Positions 18,000-26,987 of a DNA stretch of 64,000 nt are shown piece after piece. A program made the position numbers and the translations under genes. This stretch comes from Modicisalibacter sp033446685 (GTDB lineage Bacteria; Pseudomonadota; Gammaproteobacteria; Pseudomonadales; Halomonadaceae). The first letter of the stretch is position 1. Each line of letters begins with the position of its first letter. The notes beneath the pieces are model-generated. The model was not told where the DNA came from. It saw only the letters and a list, made by a program, of their open reading frames with translations, and ran no database searches. Location: the NCBI RefSeq assembly GCF_033446685.1, contig NZ_JAWQLY010000008.1:62001-126000 (forward strand), read 5' to 3'.

Positions 18000-19481
18000 A
18001 TGCAAGCCAAGCAACAACTGTTCATCGGCGGTCGCTGGGTCGACGGCGACGCCGAACGGCTCGTCAAGACCGACCCGATCACCGGCGATACCCTGTGGCA
18101 GGCCAGTGCCGCCGACGCCGACCAGGTCGAGGAGGCGGTAGCCGCCGCCCGCGCGGCGTTTCCCGGCTGGGCGCGGCTGGGCTTCGATGCCCGCTTGTCG
18201 ATCGTCGAGCGCTTTCGCGACGAGCTCGAGGCCAACCGCGAGGAGCTCGCCGAGAGCATCGCCCATGAAACCGGCAAGCCGCTTTGGGAGGCGCGCACCG
18301 AGGTCGGCGCGATGATCGGCAAGGTGGCCATTTCGGCGACCGCCCATCAGGAGCGCACCGGCGAGCGCAGCCGCGACGTGGCCGGCGCCAAGGCCGTGCT
18401 GCGGCATCGCCCGCACGGCGTGCTGGCGGTGTTCGGCCCCTACAACTTCCCCGGTCACCTGCCCAACGGGCACATGGTGCCGGCGCTGCTGGCCGGCAAC
18501 TGCGTGGTCTTCAAGCCCAGCGAGCAGACCCCGATGACCGCCGACCTGACGCTGCAGTGCTGGCAGGCGGCGGGGCTGCCCGACGGCGTGATCAACCTCG
18601 TCCAGGGCGCCGCGCCGGTGGGTCAGGCGCTGTCCGGCGCAAGCGACATCGACGGGTTGCTGTTCACCGGCAGCGCCAAGATCGGCAAGCTGCTGCACGA
18701 GCAGTTCGCCGGCCAGGTCGACAAGATCCTGGCACTCGAGCTGGGCGGCAACAACCCGCTGGTGGTCAAGGACGTAGCGGATCAGGACGCCGCGGTACTG
18801 ACCATCCTGCAGTCGGCGTTTCTCTCCGGCGGCCAGCGCTGCACCTGCTCGCGGCGGTTGATGGTGCCCGAAGGCGAGGCCGGCGATCGGCTGCTCGAGG
18901 CGCTGACCGATGCCATCGCCAGGCTGCATGTCGCCGCGCCGTTCAGCGAGCCGGCGCCGTTCTACGGCGGTCTGGTCAGCGTGGCGGCGGCCGACGGCCT
19001 GCTCAAGGCGCAGGACGATCTCGAGGCGCTGGGCGGAACCGTGCTCGCGCGCATGAAGCGCCTGGTCGGCGATACCAGCCTGGTGTCGCCGGCGCTGATC
19101 GACGTCACCGGCCTCGAAGTGCCCGACGAGGAGCATTTCGGCCCGCTGCTCAAGGTGCACCGCTACCGCGACTGGGACGAGGCGATTGCACTTGCCAACG
19201 ACACCCGCTACGGGCTTTCCGCCGGGCTGATCGGCGGCGACCCGGCCGATTGGGACGACTTCCTGCTGCGCATCCGTGCCGGCATCGTCAACTGGAACCG
19301 TCAGACCACCGGGGCATCGAGCGACGCCCCGTTCGGTGGCATTGGCGACAGCGGCAATCATCGCCCCAGCGCCTACTATGCGGCGGACTATTGCGCCTAC
19401 CCGATCGCCTCGATGGAATCGGAAGCGTTGGCGATGCCCGACAACCTGCCTCCGGGCGTGACCTTGGGAGACGGGGCATGA
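18000..19481 (+). CDS. astD: Succinylglutamate-semialdehyde dehydrogenase AstD
   Basis: NAD-dependent aldehyde dehydrogenase of 493 residues that oxidises N-succinylglutamate 5-semialdehyde to succinylglutamate. The general base is Glu247 (LALELGGNNP) and the nucleophile is Cys281 in SGGQRCTCSRRL, a segment typical of AstD. The oxyanion and cofactor region GVLAVFGPYNFPGHLPNGH is also family-specific. The start has TAGGAG upstream. Its last 4 bp overlap the start of astB (ATGA), so the two are translationally coupled. Confidence 0.96.
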   Translation: MQAKQQLFIGGRWVDGDAERLVKTDPITGDTLWQASAADADQVEEAVAAARAAFPGWARLGFDARLSIVERFRDELEANREELAESIAHETGKPLWEARTEVGAMIGKVAISATAHQERTGERSRDVAGAKAVLRHRPHGVLAVFGPYNFPGHLPNGHMVPALLAGNCVVFKPSEQTPMTADLTLQCWQAAGLPDGVINLVQGAAPVGQALSGASDIDGLLFTGSAKIGKLLHEQFAGQVDKILALELGGNNPLVVKDVADQDAAVLTILQSAFLSGGQRCTCSRRLMVPEGEAGDRLLEALTDAIARLHVAAPFSEPAPFYGGLVSVAAADGLLKAQDDLEALGGTVLARMKRLVGDTSLVSPALIDVTGLEVPDEEHFGPLLKVHRYRDWDEAIALANDTRYGLSAGLIGGDPADWDDFLLRIRAGIVNWNRQTTGASSDAPFGGIGDSGNHRPSAYYAADYCAYPIASMESEALAMPDNLPPGVTLGDGA

Positions 19482-20869
19482 GCGTGACGGCGAACGACGC
19501 GGCGCTCGATACCCGGCGCGGGGTGCGCGAGGTCAATTTCGACGGCCTGGTCGGCCCCACCCACAACTACGCCGGGCTGGCCCACGGCAACGTGGCGTCG
19601 ATGCGCCACGGCGGGTTGGCCTCCAACCCCCGCGAGGCTGCGCTGCAGGGGCTGGCCAAGATGAAGGCGCTGGCCGACGCCGGCTACGCCCAGGCCGTGT
19701 TGCCGCCGCAGCAGCGCCCCGATCTCGGCGCGCTGCGCGATCTGGGCTTCACCGGCAGCAATGCCGAGGTGCTCGAACGTGCCGCGCGCGAGGCGCCGCA
19801 ATTGTTGCGTGCGGTGTGCTCGGCCTCGAGCATGTGGACGGCCAACGCCGCCACCATCACCCCGAGTCGCGACGCCGCCGACGGCCGGACGCATTTCACC
19901 CCGGCCAACCTGCAGTCGAGCTTTCATCGCTTCCTCGAGCCGCAGACCACCGGGCGGGTGCTCGCGGCGATCTTTCGCGACGAAGTGCGCTTCGCCCACC
20001 ACCCGGCGTTGCCGGCGACCCCGGCGTTCGCCGACGAGGGCGCGGCCAACCACACCCGGCTCGCCGGCGCGCATGGCGATGCCGGCGTGCATCTCTACGT
20101 CTACGGCCGTCAGGCATTCGGTGGCGACGCCGAGCGCGAGCCCAAGCGCTTCCCGGCGCGCCAGACGCTGGAAGCCAGCCAAGCGGTGGCTCGCCAGCAC
20201 GGCCTTAGCGCGGACCAGGTGGTGTTCGCCCAGCAGCATCCCGACGCCATCGATGCCGGGGTGTTCCACAACGACGTGATCGCGGTGGGCAATGGTCCGG
20301 TGCTGCTCTACCACGAGATGGCCTTCCTCGACGAGGAACGCACTCTCGACGAGCTGCGCCGCAAGATGGCTGCGCCGTTGATCCCGGTACGCGTGCCCAG
20401 CGAGGCGGTGAGCCTCGACGACGCGGTGAGCACCTACCTGTTCAACTCGCAGCTACTTTCCGACCCGGACGGCTCGGGGGCGATGACCCTGGTGGTGCCC
20501 GGCGAATGCCAGGAGAACGAGGCGGTGTGGCGAACGATCCAGGACCTGCTGCTGGCCGGCCACAACCCGATCAACGAGGTGATGGTCAAGGATGTCAAGC
20601 AGAGCATGCGTAACGGCGGCGGTCCGGCCTGCCTGCGCCTGCGGGTGCCGCTCTCGGAGGTGGAACGCGCCGGACTCTCGGGCCGGGTGCTGTTCGACGA
20701 AGCGCTGTATGGCGCGCTCACCGGCTGGGTCGAGCGTCACTATCGCAATTCGTTGACCCCGGCGGATCTCGCCGACCCGCAGCTGGCCGACGAGACGCTG
20801 ACCGCGCTCGACGAACTGACGCGGATTCTCGAGATCGGCTCGGTGTATCCCTTCCAGCTCGAGGCCTGA
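19478..20869 (+). CDS. astB: N-succinylarginine dihydrolase AstB
   Basis: Converts N2-succinylarginine to succinylornithine, CO2 and two ammonia. The protein is 463 residues with the family start VNFDGLVGPTHNYAGLAHGN. Members of this amidinotransferase-fold family use Glu, His and Cys: the His lies in GVFHNDVIAVGNG and the Cys in RNGGGPACLRLRVPL near the C-terminus. An N-terminal extension of about 15 residues precedes the conserved start. The start codon overlaps the astD stop by 4 bp. The operon ends here: the expected astE (succinylglutamate desuccinylase) does not follow, and the next gene is on the other strand. Confidence 0.95.
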   Translation: MSVTANDAALDTRRGVREVNFDGLVGPTHNYAGLAHGNVASMRHGGLASNPREAALQGLAKMKALADAGYAQAVLPPQQRPDLGALRDLGFTGSNAEVLERAAREAPQLLRAVCSASSMWTANAATITPSRDAADGRTHFTPANLQSSFHRFLEPQTTGRVLAAIFRDEVRFAHHPALPATPAFADEGAANHTRLAGAHGDAGVHLYVYGRQAFGGDAEREPKRFPARQTLEASQAVARQHGLSADQVVFAQQHPDAIDAGVFHNDVIAVGNGPVLLYHEMAFLDEERTLDELRRKMAAPLIPVRVPSEAVSLDDAVSTYLFNSQLLSDPDGSGAMTLVVPGECQENEAVWRTIQDLLLAGHNPINEVMVKDVKQSMRNGGGPACLRLRVPLSEVERAGLSGRVLFDEALYGALTGWVERHYRNSLTPADLADPQLADETLTALDELTRILEIGSVYPFQLEA

Positions 20870-20870
20870 G

Positions 20871-20895
20871 CCCGGCAGCTGATCTAGCCGCCGGG
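20871..20895. terminator. Candidate terminator hairpin between astB and mdaB
   Basis: CCCGGC and GCCGGG form 6-bp inverted arms around 13 bases in the 34-bp space between two convergent genes. There is no T tract, so this is a weak call. Confidence 0.3.
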
Positions 20896-20903
20896 TATCG
20901 CTG

Positions 20904-21488
20904 TCAGGCCGCGGCGAAGACGCGCTGCAAATGCTCGCTATAGGCCGTGACATGGCCCTCGATGTCGGGGGCCTTGATCACGTCGTTGGCGAGAAAGCTG
21001 GGCAGGGCGTCCAGGCCGACGAATTGCTGCGCCTTGTGAAACGGAAAGTACACCGCGTCCACCCCGCGCCCCTCGAAGAAATTGCCCGGCTCGTCGAAGG
21101 CGTCGCTTGGTGCGTTCCAGGTCAGCGAAAGCATGTAGCGGCGACCCTGCAACAGCCCGCCGCTGCCGTAATGGCGGCTCGGATCCTGGCGCGAGCGGCC
21201 GTCGCTGGCATAGAGCGAACCGTGGCCGGTGGTGAACACTTCGTCGATGTAGCGCTTGACGGTCCACGGCGCGCCCATCCACCAGCCGGGCATCTGATAG
21301 ACGATGACGTCGGCCCAGAGAAACTTCCCGACTTCCTCGTCGAGATCGTAACCGTCGTCGATACGGGTTTCCTTCAGTACATGGCCCATCTCGGCCAGCA
21401 CGCCGCGTGCCGTGTCGTGAAGGGTGTCGTTGTAGCGTCCGCCGGAGTGGGCGTAAGCCTTGCTGCCATTGATGAGTAGAATCTTCAT
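20904..21488 (-). CDS. mdaB: MdaB-type NAD(P)H:quinone oxidoreductase
   Basis: Flavodoxin-fold FAD-dependent quinone reductase of 194 residues, the MdaB (modulator of drug activity B) length. It begins MKILLINGSKAYAHSGGRYN with the flavin phosphate loop, then has VIVYQMPGWWMGAPWTVKRYIDEVFT, which is characteristic of MdaB, and SLTWNAPSDAF. Such enzymes reduce quinones by two electrons and protect against oxidative stress. The gene is divergent from a LysR regulator across 136 bp that contain two perfect palindromes, so it is very likely the regulator's target. The ATG at 21488 is preferred over a longer frame running into the spacer. Confidence 0.92.
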   Translation of the reverse strand: MKILLINGSKAYAHSGGRYNDTLHDTARGVLAEMGHVLKETRIDDGYDLDEEVGKFLWADVIVYQMPGWWMGAPWTVKRYIDEVFTTGHGSLYASDGRSRQDPSRHYGSGGLLQGRRYMLSLTWNAPSDAFDEPGNFFEGRGVDAVYFPFHKAQQFVGLDALPSFLANDVIKAPDIEGHVTAYSEHLQRVFAAA

Positions 21489-21547
21489 GTTGCTTCGGTG
21501 CCTGTCATTAGCGTGTGCTGAATTGCACCGAGTTTGGCCTGTGCTGC

Positions 21548-21577
21548 CTTTCCCAAAAAGCCAGTAAACTGGGAAAG
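21548..21577. promoter_or_regulatory. Long dyad in the mdaB/LysR spacer
   Basis: CTTTCCCA (21548-21555) and TGGGAAAG (21570-21577) are perfect 8-bp inverted arms separated by 14 bases. Such symmetry in a LysR/target spacer suggests an operator half-site pair. Confidence 0.5.
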
Positions 21578-21581
21578 ATAA

Positions 21582-21596
21582 TTGCCTTACAGGCAA
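21582..21596. promoter_or_regulatory. LysR-type T-N11-A box
   Basis: TTGCCT and AGGCAA are perfect 6-bp arms around TAC, containing the T-N11-A arrangement (21583 to 21595) typical of LysR-family sites. It lies 29 bp upstream of the regulator start, suiting autoregulation. Confidence 0.5.
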
Positions 21597-21624
21597 CAAT
21601 GCAGCAACCACGGCGAGCGAGACG

Positions 21625-22518
21625 ATGAAGACCAACCTGGAAGAGTACCTGGTGTTTCGCACGGTGGTGGAGGCCGGTTCGATCACCGCAGCCGCCGACC
21701 AGCTCAGACAGACCACCTCGGGGGTCAGCCGCGCGTTGCGTCGTCTGGAAGACAAGCTGGACACAACCCTGCTGCGGCGCACGACGCGTAAGCTGGAACT
21801 CACCGACGAAGGGCGGGAATTCCTCGTCCGGGCGCGCTCGATCCTCGATGCCGTGGAATCCGCCGAGGAACAGATGGCGCTACGCCGCCAGCAGCCCACC
21901 GGGCGCCTGCGGGTCAACGCGGCGCCGAGTTTCATGCAGCATATCGTCGTGCCGCTGGTCGGCGAATTCCGGCGCCACTATCCGGGTATCAGCTTGGAAT
22001 TGGATACCCATGACCGTTACATCGACCTGCTCGAACAGCGCACCGACATCGCCATCCGGATCGGCGAGCTGCGCGACTCGACACTGCACGCGCGGCTGCT
22101 GGGTCACACCCCGCTGCGCCTGTTGGCCAGTCCCGACTATCTGGCGGCACACGGCGAACCTCAGGACGTCGGCGATCTGGCTCGGCATACGCTATGTGGC
22201 TTCAACCAGCTGGACGAACTCAACCGTTGGCCACTCTTCGATGCCCAGGGCCAACCGCTGCAGGTCACGCCGGATATCGCGGCCTCCAGCGGGGCCACCC
22301 TGCATGCCCTGGCGCTGGAAGGGCACGGCATCGTCTGTCTGGCGGACTTCATGACCCGTCGCGATCGCGAGCAGGGGCGGCTGGTGCCGGTGCTGCAAGA
22401 CCAGACTCAGCGCGTCCATCAGGTCATCCAAGCGGTCTATTATCGCAATACCGCGCTGTCGCTACGCATCACCCTGTTTCTCGACTTCCTGACCCAGCGC
22501 CTCGCCGGGCGCTTATGA
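21625..22518 (+). CDS. LysR family transcriptional regulator
   Basis: LysR-type regulator of 297 residues: winged helix-turn-helix at about residues 3-62 (GSITAAADQLRQTTSGVSRA) and a periplasmic-binding-protein-like co-inducer domain from about residue 90 (GRLRVNAAPSFMQHIVVPLV). The HTH and effector regions resemble CrgA-type regulators controlling quinone reductases. It is divergent from mdaB, its likely target; the inducer is probably a quinone or redox-active compound, by inference. The following GNAT gene begins 59 bp after its stop and may be read through. Confidence 0.92.
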   Translation: MKTNLEEYLVFRTVVEAGSITAAADQLRQTTSGVSRALRRLEDKLDTTLLRRTTRKLELTDEGREFLVRARSILDAVESAEEQMALRRQQPTGRLRVNAAPSFMQHIVVPLVGEFRRHYPGISLELDTHDRYIDLLEQRTDIAIRIGELRDSTLHARLLGHTPLRLLASPDYLAAHGEPQDVGDLARHTLCGFNQLDELNRWPLFDAQGQPLQVTPDIAASSGATLHALALEGHGIVCLADFMTRRDREQGRLVPVLQDQTQRVHQVIQAVYYRNTALSLRITLFLDFLTQRLAGRL

Positions 22519-22577
22519 CGAAGCGTGGGCTGGCAGAAACTGACGGCACCGATCAAGCAACGATAAGGAGAATGTGC

Positions 22578-23063
22578 GTGACCGAGCACATCGCTATCAT
22601 CAGGCTGCATGCCGACTCGCCCCACGCCGGGACCGTGGCGGGCTGGACCCATGACACCTGGGGCCATCTGCATCCCGAGACCTCGGCCGAGGAGTATCGG
22701 CGGGAATTCTACGCGCAGTGCGGCGAGGGCGGCGTGCCCTCGGTGTTCGTGGCGATGCACGGCGCACTGCCGGTGGGCACGGCGAGCCTGGTCGCAGACG
22801 ACATGAGCGCGCGCCGCGAGCTGACGCCCTGGCTGGCCTCGGTATTCGTGCTGCCCGAATGGCGCGGCCTCAGTATCGCCTCGCGCCTGGTGCGGCGGGT
22901 CGAGACGGAAGCGCGGGCCCAGGGTATCCGCCACTTCTATCTCTATACGCCCGATCGGCAGGCGCTGTATCGCCGGCTGGGCTGGCGGGAGCGCGAGGCG
23001 CTGATCTATCGCGGCGAGTCCGTGACCGTCATGAGCCGGCGGCTGGATGCCACCACGGCCTGA
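22578..23063 (+). CDS. GNAT family N-acetyltransferase
   Basis: Small acetyltransferase of 161 residues with the GNAT fold. The acetyl-CoA-binding segment is SVFVLPEWRGLSIASRLVRRV, where the usual Gly of the R-x-x-G-x-A motif is Ser. The C-terminal YTPDRQALYRRLGWRE is typical of family strand 5 and helix 4. The substrate is unknown. The start is taken as GTG 22578 because AAGGAG lies 7 bases upstream; the ATG at 22572 is only 1 base from that site. It follows the LysR gene on the same strand. Confidence 0.82.
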   Translation: MTEHIAIIRLHADSPHAGTVAGWTHDTWGHLHPETSAEEYRREFYAQCGEGGVPSVFVAMHGALPVGTASLVADDMSARRELTPWLASVFVLPEWRGLSIASRLVRRVETEARAQGIRHFYLYTPDRQALYRRLGWREREALIYRGESVTVMSRRLDATTA

Positions 23064-23109
23064 ACCGGACCCGCCTGCGCCGGCGATCTCGCTCCGCTCG
23101 GGTGCCGGC

Positions 23110-24123
23110 CTACCGCCGCCGTCTAGCCAGTGCCGCGACACCGAGTAGGGCGCCGGTGACCACGGTCGCCGTCAGCACGGGATGCATCGAACTTCGGGTA
23201 TAGATGCTCGATTTCGCGACATGATGCGGGTAGTGGATCGTTTCCTGGTTGTCCGTGGCGGGCTCGCGCAGTGCAAAGTGCTGGCGATGCTCCGGGCGTC
23301 CCGATTTCTGCTGGCGGATGATCGAGGCTTCCATGATCCTGTCGGCCAGGCGCGGGGCATATTGCCCCAGGGCCGCGATCATCTTGCCGCCCGCGCCGAC
23401 GTAGATGTCGCGCCTTGGCACCTCGGCGCAGTGCAGGATGCTGCGCGCGACGACCTGCGGGTCGTAGAGCGGCGGCGGCAGGTTGGGTTCTTCGTCCATG
23501 TAGTTTTCGGCATGCTCGGTAAAGGGCGTGGCGATGCTGCTCGGCTTGACGAGGGTGACGGCGATCGGCGCGCCGGCGGCCTCGAGTTCCATGCGCAGTG
23601 CATCGGTAAAGCCCTTGACGGCGTGCTTCGAGGCGGAATACATGCCTTGGATGGGCAGCGCGCGATCCGAGACGACCGAGCCCAGGTTGATGATCGCGCC
23701 GCCGTACTCGTCCTCTCGCTCGCGAAGGTGGCGTGCCGCTTCCAGCGAGCCGTGCACGACCCCCCAGTAATTGGTCTCGAACAGGCGCCGATGATCCTCC
23801 GGCTTGATGTCGAGCATGTTGCCGAAGATGGACACGCCGGCATTGTTGATCCAGGTGTCGAAACCGCCGAAGCGGTCGATCGCGATACGCGCAATGTTAT
23901 GCACGTGCCCCGCGTTGCCGACATCCGCCACCGCATAGGCGGTCTCGCCGCCCTGGCGCTGGATTTCCTCGCTCAACTGGCGCAGCGCGCCCTCGTCACG
24001 CGCCGCCAGCACCAGACGTGCGCCGTGCTCGGCGGCCAGGCGGGCGGTCGCCAGGCCGATGCCGGTGGTCGCGCCGGTGATGACGATCGTTTGATCCCCG
24101 AGTTTCTTCAAAGGCAGTGCCAT
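23110..24123 (-). CDS. SDR oxidoreductase with C-terminal membrane anchor
   Basis: Short-chain dehydrogenase of 337 residues, about 80 longer than classical SDRs. The cofactor motif is TGATTGIG (16-23), NNAG is at 93-96, and the catalytic residues are Ser149, Tyr162 and Lys166 (YSASK). The extra C-terminal part is charged and ends in a hydrophobic helix HPVLTATVVTGALLGVAAL followed by RRRR, which looks like a single tail-anchor segment with its basic end inside. An AAGGAG ribosome site precedes the ATG. The substrate is unknown. It lies downstream of an aldo-keto reductase gene on the same strand, 172 bp away, probably with its own promoter. Confidence 0.87.
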   Translation of the reverse strand: MALPLKKLGDQTIVITGATTGIGLATARLAAEHGARLVLAARDEGALRQLSEEIQRQGGETAYAVADVGNAGHVHNIARIAIDRFGGFDTWINNAGVSIFGNMLDIKPEDHRRLFETNYWGVVHGSLEAARHLREREDEYGGAIINLGSVVSDRALPIQGMYSASKHAVKGFTDALRMELEAAGAPIAVTLVKPSSIATPFTEHAENYMDEEPNLPPPLYDPQVVARSILHCAEVPRRDIYVGAGGKMIAALGQYAPRLADRIMEASIIRQQKSGRPEHRQHFALREPATDNQETIHYPHHVAKSSIYTRSSMHPVLTATVVTGALLGVAALARRRR

Positions 24124-24295
24124 GATGCTCTCCTTGCTGGCTGCTCCCGATCCCCGGCATGAGCAGCTTGGCGTCTATTGCGTCCCAGTGCCTCGCCAGG
24201 CCGGTATCGGGCCCAGCGAGTGCTTCGCTAAGCATAGAAGGCGCTCGCGGAATGCCAATGGCCACTTGCAGGCATGCAGAGCCGGCGTATGACGC

Positions 24296-25249
24296 TCAGT
24301 CCGGCGCGCTGGCCTCGCTGAGCTGACGCAGGGCGGCATCGTCGAGCTCCAGCCGGGTGGCGGTGATCAACTGCACGAGCTGCCTTCGCGAGGTGGCGCT
24401 GGCGATCGGCGCGGTAACCGCCGGCTGGGCCATCAGCCAGGCCAGGGATACCGCGGCCGGGGTGGCGTCGACGCGCTTGGCGACGTCGTCGAGCGCGGCT
24501 AGGATGCGCATGCCGCGCTCATCGAAGTACTTGTCGACGAAGCCTGCGCGGGCCTTGCCCCGGGCGTCCTCGCGGGAGCGGTACTTGCCGGTGAGAAAGC
24601 CGCTGGCCAGCGAGAAGTAGGGGATCACGCCGATATCGTACTTCAGGCACAGCGGAGCCAGTTCGGTCTCGAAATCGTCGCGGTCGTACAGGTTGTAGCA
24701 TGGCTGCAGCGTCTCGTAGCGCGGCAGAGCATGCCTCTGGGCGACCTGGCTGGCCTCGTCGAGGCGGTCGGCGGTGTAGTTCGAGGCGCCGATGACGCGC
24801 ACCTTGCCGGCCTCGATCAGCCGGTCGTAGGCCTCGAGGGTCTCCTCCAGGGGCGTGTCGGCATCGTCGAGGTGCGACTGGTAAAGATCGATGTAATCGG
24901 TTTGCAGCCGCTCGAGCGAAGCCTCCACCGCGCGCTGGATATACGCCTTCGAAAGTCCCTTGTCGCCGTCGCCCATGTCCATGCCGACCTTGGTGGCCAG
25001 CAGCACCTTGTCGCGATTGCCGCGCGCCTTGAAGTACGCGCCGAGCACGCGCTCGGACTCGCCGCCGCTGTGACCGTCGACCCAGCGCGAATAGACATCG
25101 GCGGTGTCGACAGTGGAGAAGCCGGCGTCCAGCCAGGCATCGAGCATCTCGAACGACTGACGCTCATCGAGGGTCCAGCCGAAGACGTTGCCGCCGAAGA
25201 TCAGCGGGTCGGTTTTCAGGCCGCTGTGGCCGAGGGGGCGTTGACTCAT
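24296..25249 (-). CDS. Aldo/keto reductase
   Basis: NADPH-dependent aldo-keto reductase with a (beta/alpha)8 barrel, 317 residues. The catalytic tetrad is Asp48 and Tyr53 (DTADVY), Lys87 (ATKVG) and His126 (YQSHLDD). NADPH-binding features PYFSLASGFLTGKYR and the Ser/Arg near ATSRRQL are visible. The sequence resembles the MocA/YajO-like group. The ATG at 25249 has AGGA 7 bases upstream; a longer open frame to 25423 has no supporting site. The gene is divergent from the DUF808 membrane protein across about 190 bp. Confidence 0.9.
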   Translation of the reverse strand: MSQRPLGHSGLKTDPLIFGGNVFGWTLDERQSFEMLDAWLDAGFSTVDTADVYSRWVDGHSGGESERVLGAYFKARGNRDKVLLATKVGMDMGDGDKGLSKAYIQRAVEASLERLQTDYIDLYQSHLDDADTPLEETLEAYDRLIEAGKVRVIGASNYTADRLDEASQVAQRHALPRYETLQPCYNLYDRDDFETELAPLCLKYDIGVIPYFSLASGFLTGKYRSREDARGKARAGFVDKYFDERGMRILAALDDVAKRVDATPAAVSLAWLMAQPAVTAPIASATSRRQLVQLITATRLELDDAALRQLSEASAPD

Positions 25250-25437
25250 TGCGATTCCTTGCATCGTGAATTCCGGGCCGGACACGCACGTGCCCATGTC
25301 GCTACGCCCAAGCGTAGACGACCCCGCCGGGGGCTGCGGAATCGATCGCCGCATGGTGCAATGGAGTGTCGAAACAGCGCGACGACAGGGGCGACCAGCC
25401 GGTAAGCTGACGCCCGTCACCACTCGGAGGTATGCCT

Positions 25438-26391
25438 GTGGCCGGAAGCAGCCTGCTCACATTGATCGATGACATCGCCACGATCCTCGACGACGTCTCG
25501 TTGATGACCAAGGTGGCGGCGAAGAAGACCGCCGGCGTGCTGGGCGACGACCTGGCGCTCAACGCCCAGCAGGTCACCGGCGTGAAGGCCGATCGCGAGT
25601 TGCCGGTGGTCTGGGCGGTAGCCCGCGGGTCGCTGCTCAACAAGCTGATCCTGATCCCCACGGCGCTGCTGATTAGCGCCTTCCTGCCCTGGGCGGTGAC
25701 GCTGCTGCTGATGCTCGGCGGTGCGTATCTCTGCTTTGAGGGTGTCGAGAAGCTGGCGCACAAGTTCCTGCATCGCGACGAGGACAGCGACGAGCATCGG
25801 CGGCGGGTCGAGGCGATGGCCGACGAGCGGGTCGACATGCGCGCCTTCGAGCGCGACAAGATCAAGGGCGCGGTGCGCACCGATTTCATCCTCTCCGCCG
25901 AGATCATCGTCATCACGCTGGGCACGGTGGCCGGCGTCTCGCTGAGTCAGCAGGTCGCGGTGCTGGTGGGCATCGGCCTTTTGATGACCGTCGGGGTCTA
26001 CGGGCTGGTCGCCGGCATCGTCAAGCTCGACGACCTGGGGCTCTACCTGAGCCGCCGCGAGGGCCTGCTCAACGCCGTCGGGCGCGGCCTGCTCGCCGGC
26101 GCGCCCTATCTGATGAAGAGCCTGTCGGTGATCGGCACGCTGGCGATGTTCCTGGTCGGCGGCGGCATCCTCACCCACGGCATCCCGGTGTTGCATCATC
26201 TGGTCGAGGGCGTCGCCGACACCGATACCGCCGTGCCCGGCCTCGACGCGGTGATCCACGGCCTCGGCCCGTCGCTGCTCAATATGCTAATCGGGCTGGT
26301 CGTAGGTGCGCTGGCACTCGGCGCGGTGACGCTGATCGGGCGTCTGTTCGGCGGCGGGAAACGGCGGCACGACGACAGCGAATCCTCCTGA
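25438..26391 (+). CDS. yedI: DUF808 (YedI-like) inner membrane protein
   Basis: Integral membrane protein of 317 residues of the DUF808 family (E. coli YedI), function unknown. The family N-terminus AGSSLLTLIDDIATILDD and AAKKTAGVLGDDLALNAQQV is well preserved. About four to six membrane segments are visible, for example LILIPTALLISAFLPWAVTL, the region around IIVITLGTVAGVS, and SLSVIGTLAMFLVGGGILTHG. The start is GTG 25438: GGAGG is 7 bases upstream and the product then begins MAGSSLLTL, as in YedI; the ATG at 25432 is too close to the ribosome site. Confidence 0.9.
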   Translation: MAGSSLLTLIDDIATILDDVSLMTKVAAKKTAGVLGDDLALNAQQVTGVKADRELPVVWAVARGSLLNKLILIPTALLISAFLPWAVTLLLMLGGAYLCFEGVEKLAHKFLHRDEDSDEHRRRVEAMADERVDMRAFERDKIKGAVRTDFILSAEIIVITLGTVAGVSLSQQVAVLVGIGLLMTVGVYGLVAGIVKLDDLGLYLSRREGLLNAVGRGLLAGAPYLMKSLSVIGTLAMFLVGGGILTHGIPVLHHLVEGVADTDTAVPGLDAVIHGLGPSLLNMLIGLVVGALALGAVTLIGRLFGGGKRRHDDSESS

Positions 26392-26516
26392 GGGAGGGCA
26401 TCGCCATGCCGCGCCGAACTGCAAGCGCATTTGCCCGCGCCAGCAGCAATCGCTACTTTCGTCGGCGATGACCGACCGAGACGAGACAATCGGACCAACG
26501 ATTTCCAGGAGAGACG

Positions 26517-26987
26517 GTGAACGACCCCCAGTCCCCCTTGCGTCAGGCCAGTAGCTTTCCGGGGAACCTGCTGCGACGCTGCCACCAGATCAGCGTGGCC
26601 ATCTTCCTCAATAAGGGCAGGGCGCTGGAGCTGACCCAACTGCAATACATCGTGCTGTCGGCACTGGAAGAGCGGGGTACGCTCGACCAGAGCCGCCTGG
26701 GCGGATTGACCGCCCTCGATCGCAATACCACGGCGGTGGTGGTGAAGAAGCTCGAGACGCGGGGCCTGGTGACGCGCGAGCGCAACGCACGTGACCGGCG
26801 TTCGATGCTGGTCACGCTGTCGGCGCAGGGCCGTGACCTGCGCCGTCGGGCCGAAGCCGTCGCCGTCGATACCCAGGAAGAGTTGATGGCGCCGCTGTCG
26901 GCCGCGGAGCGTGAGACGCTGCGTGCCTTGCTGCAGAAGATCGCCGATCAGAACAACGACTTGAGTCGGGTGCCGGTGGTCAAGTGA
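26517..26987 (+). CDS. MarR family transcriptional regulator (MobR-like)
   Basis: MarR-type winged-helix repressor of 156 residues, starting with GTG after AGGAGA. The winged helix covers about residues 45-110: LSALEERGTLDQSRLGGL, then LDRNTTAVVVKKLETRGLV and the wing RNARDRRSMLVTL. It is convergent with a 3-hydroxybenzoate 4-hydroxylase gene. In Comamonas testosteroni a MarR protein, MobR, represses mobA in response to 3-hydroxybenzoate, so the same role is inferred here. An inverted repeat suited to a MarR dimer lies upstream of the hydroxylase gene. Confidence 0.87.
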   Translation: MNDPQSPLRQASSFPGNLLRRCHQISVAIFLNKGRALELTQLQYIVLSALEERGTLDQSRLGGLTALDRNTTAVVVKKLETRGLVTRERNARDRRSMLVTLSAQGRDLRRRAEAVAVDTQEELMAPLSAAERETLRALLQKIADQNNDLSRVPVVK

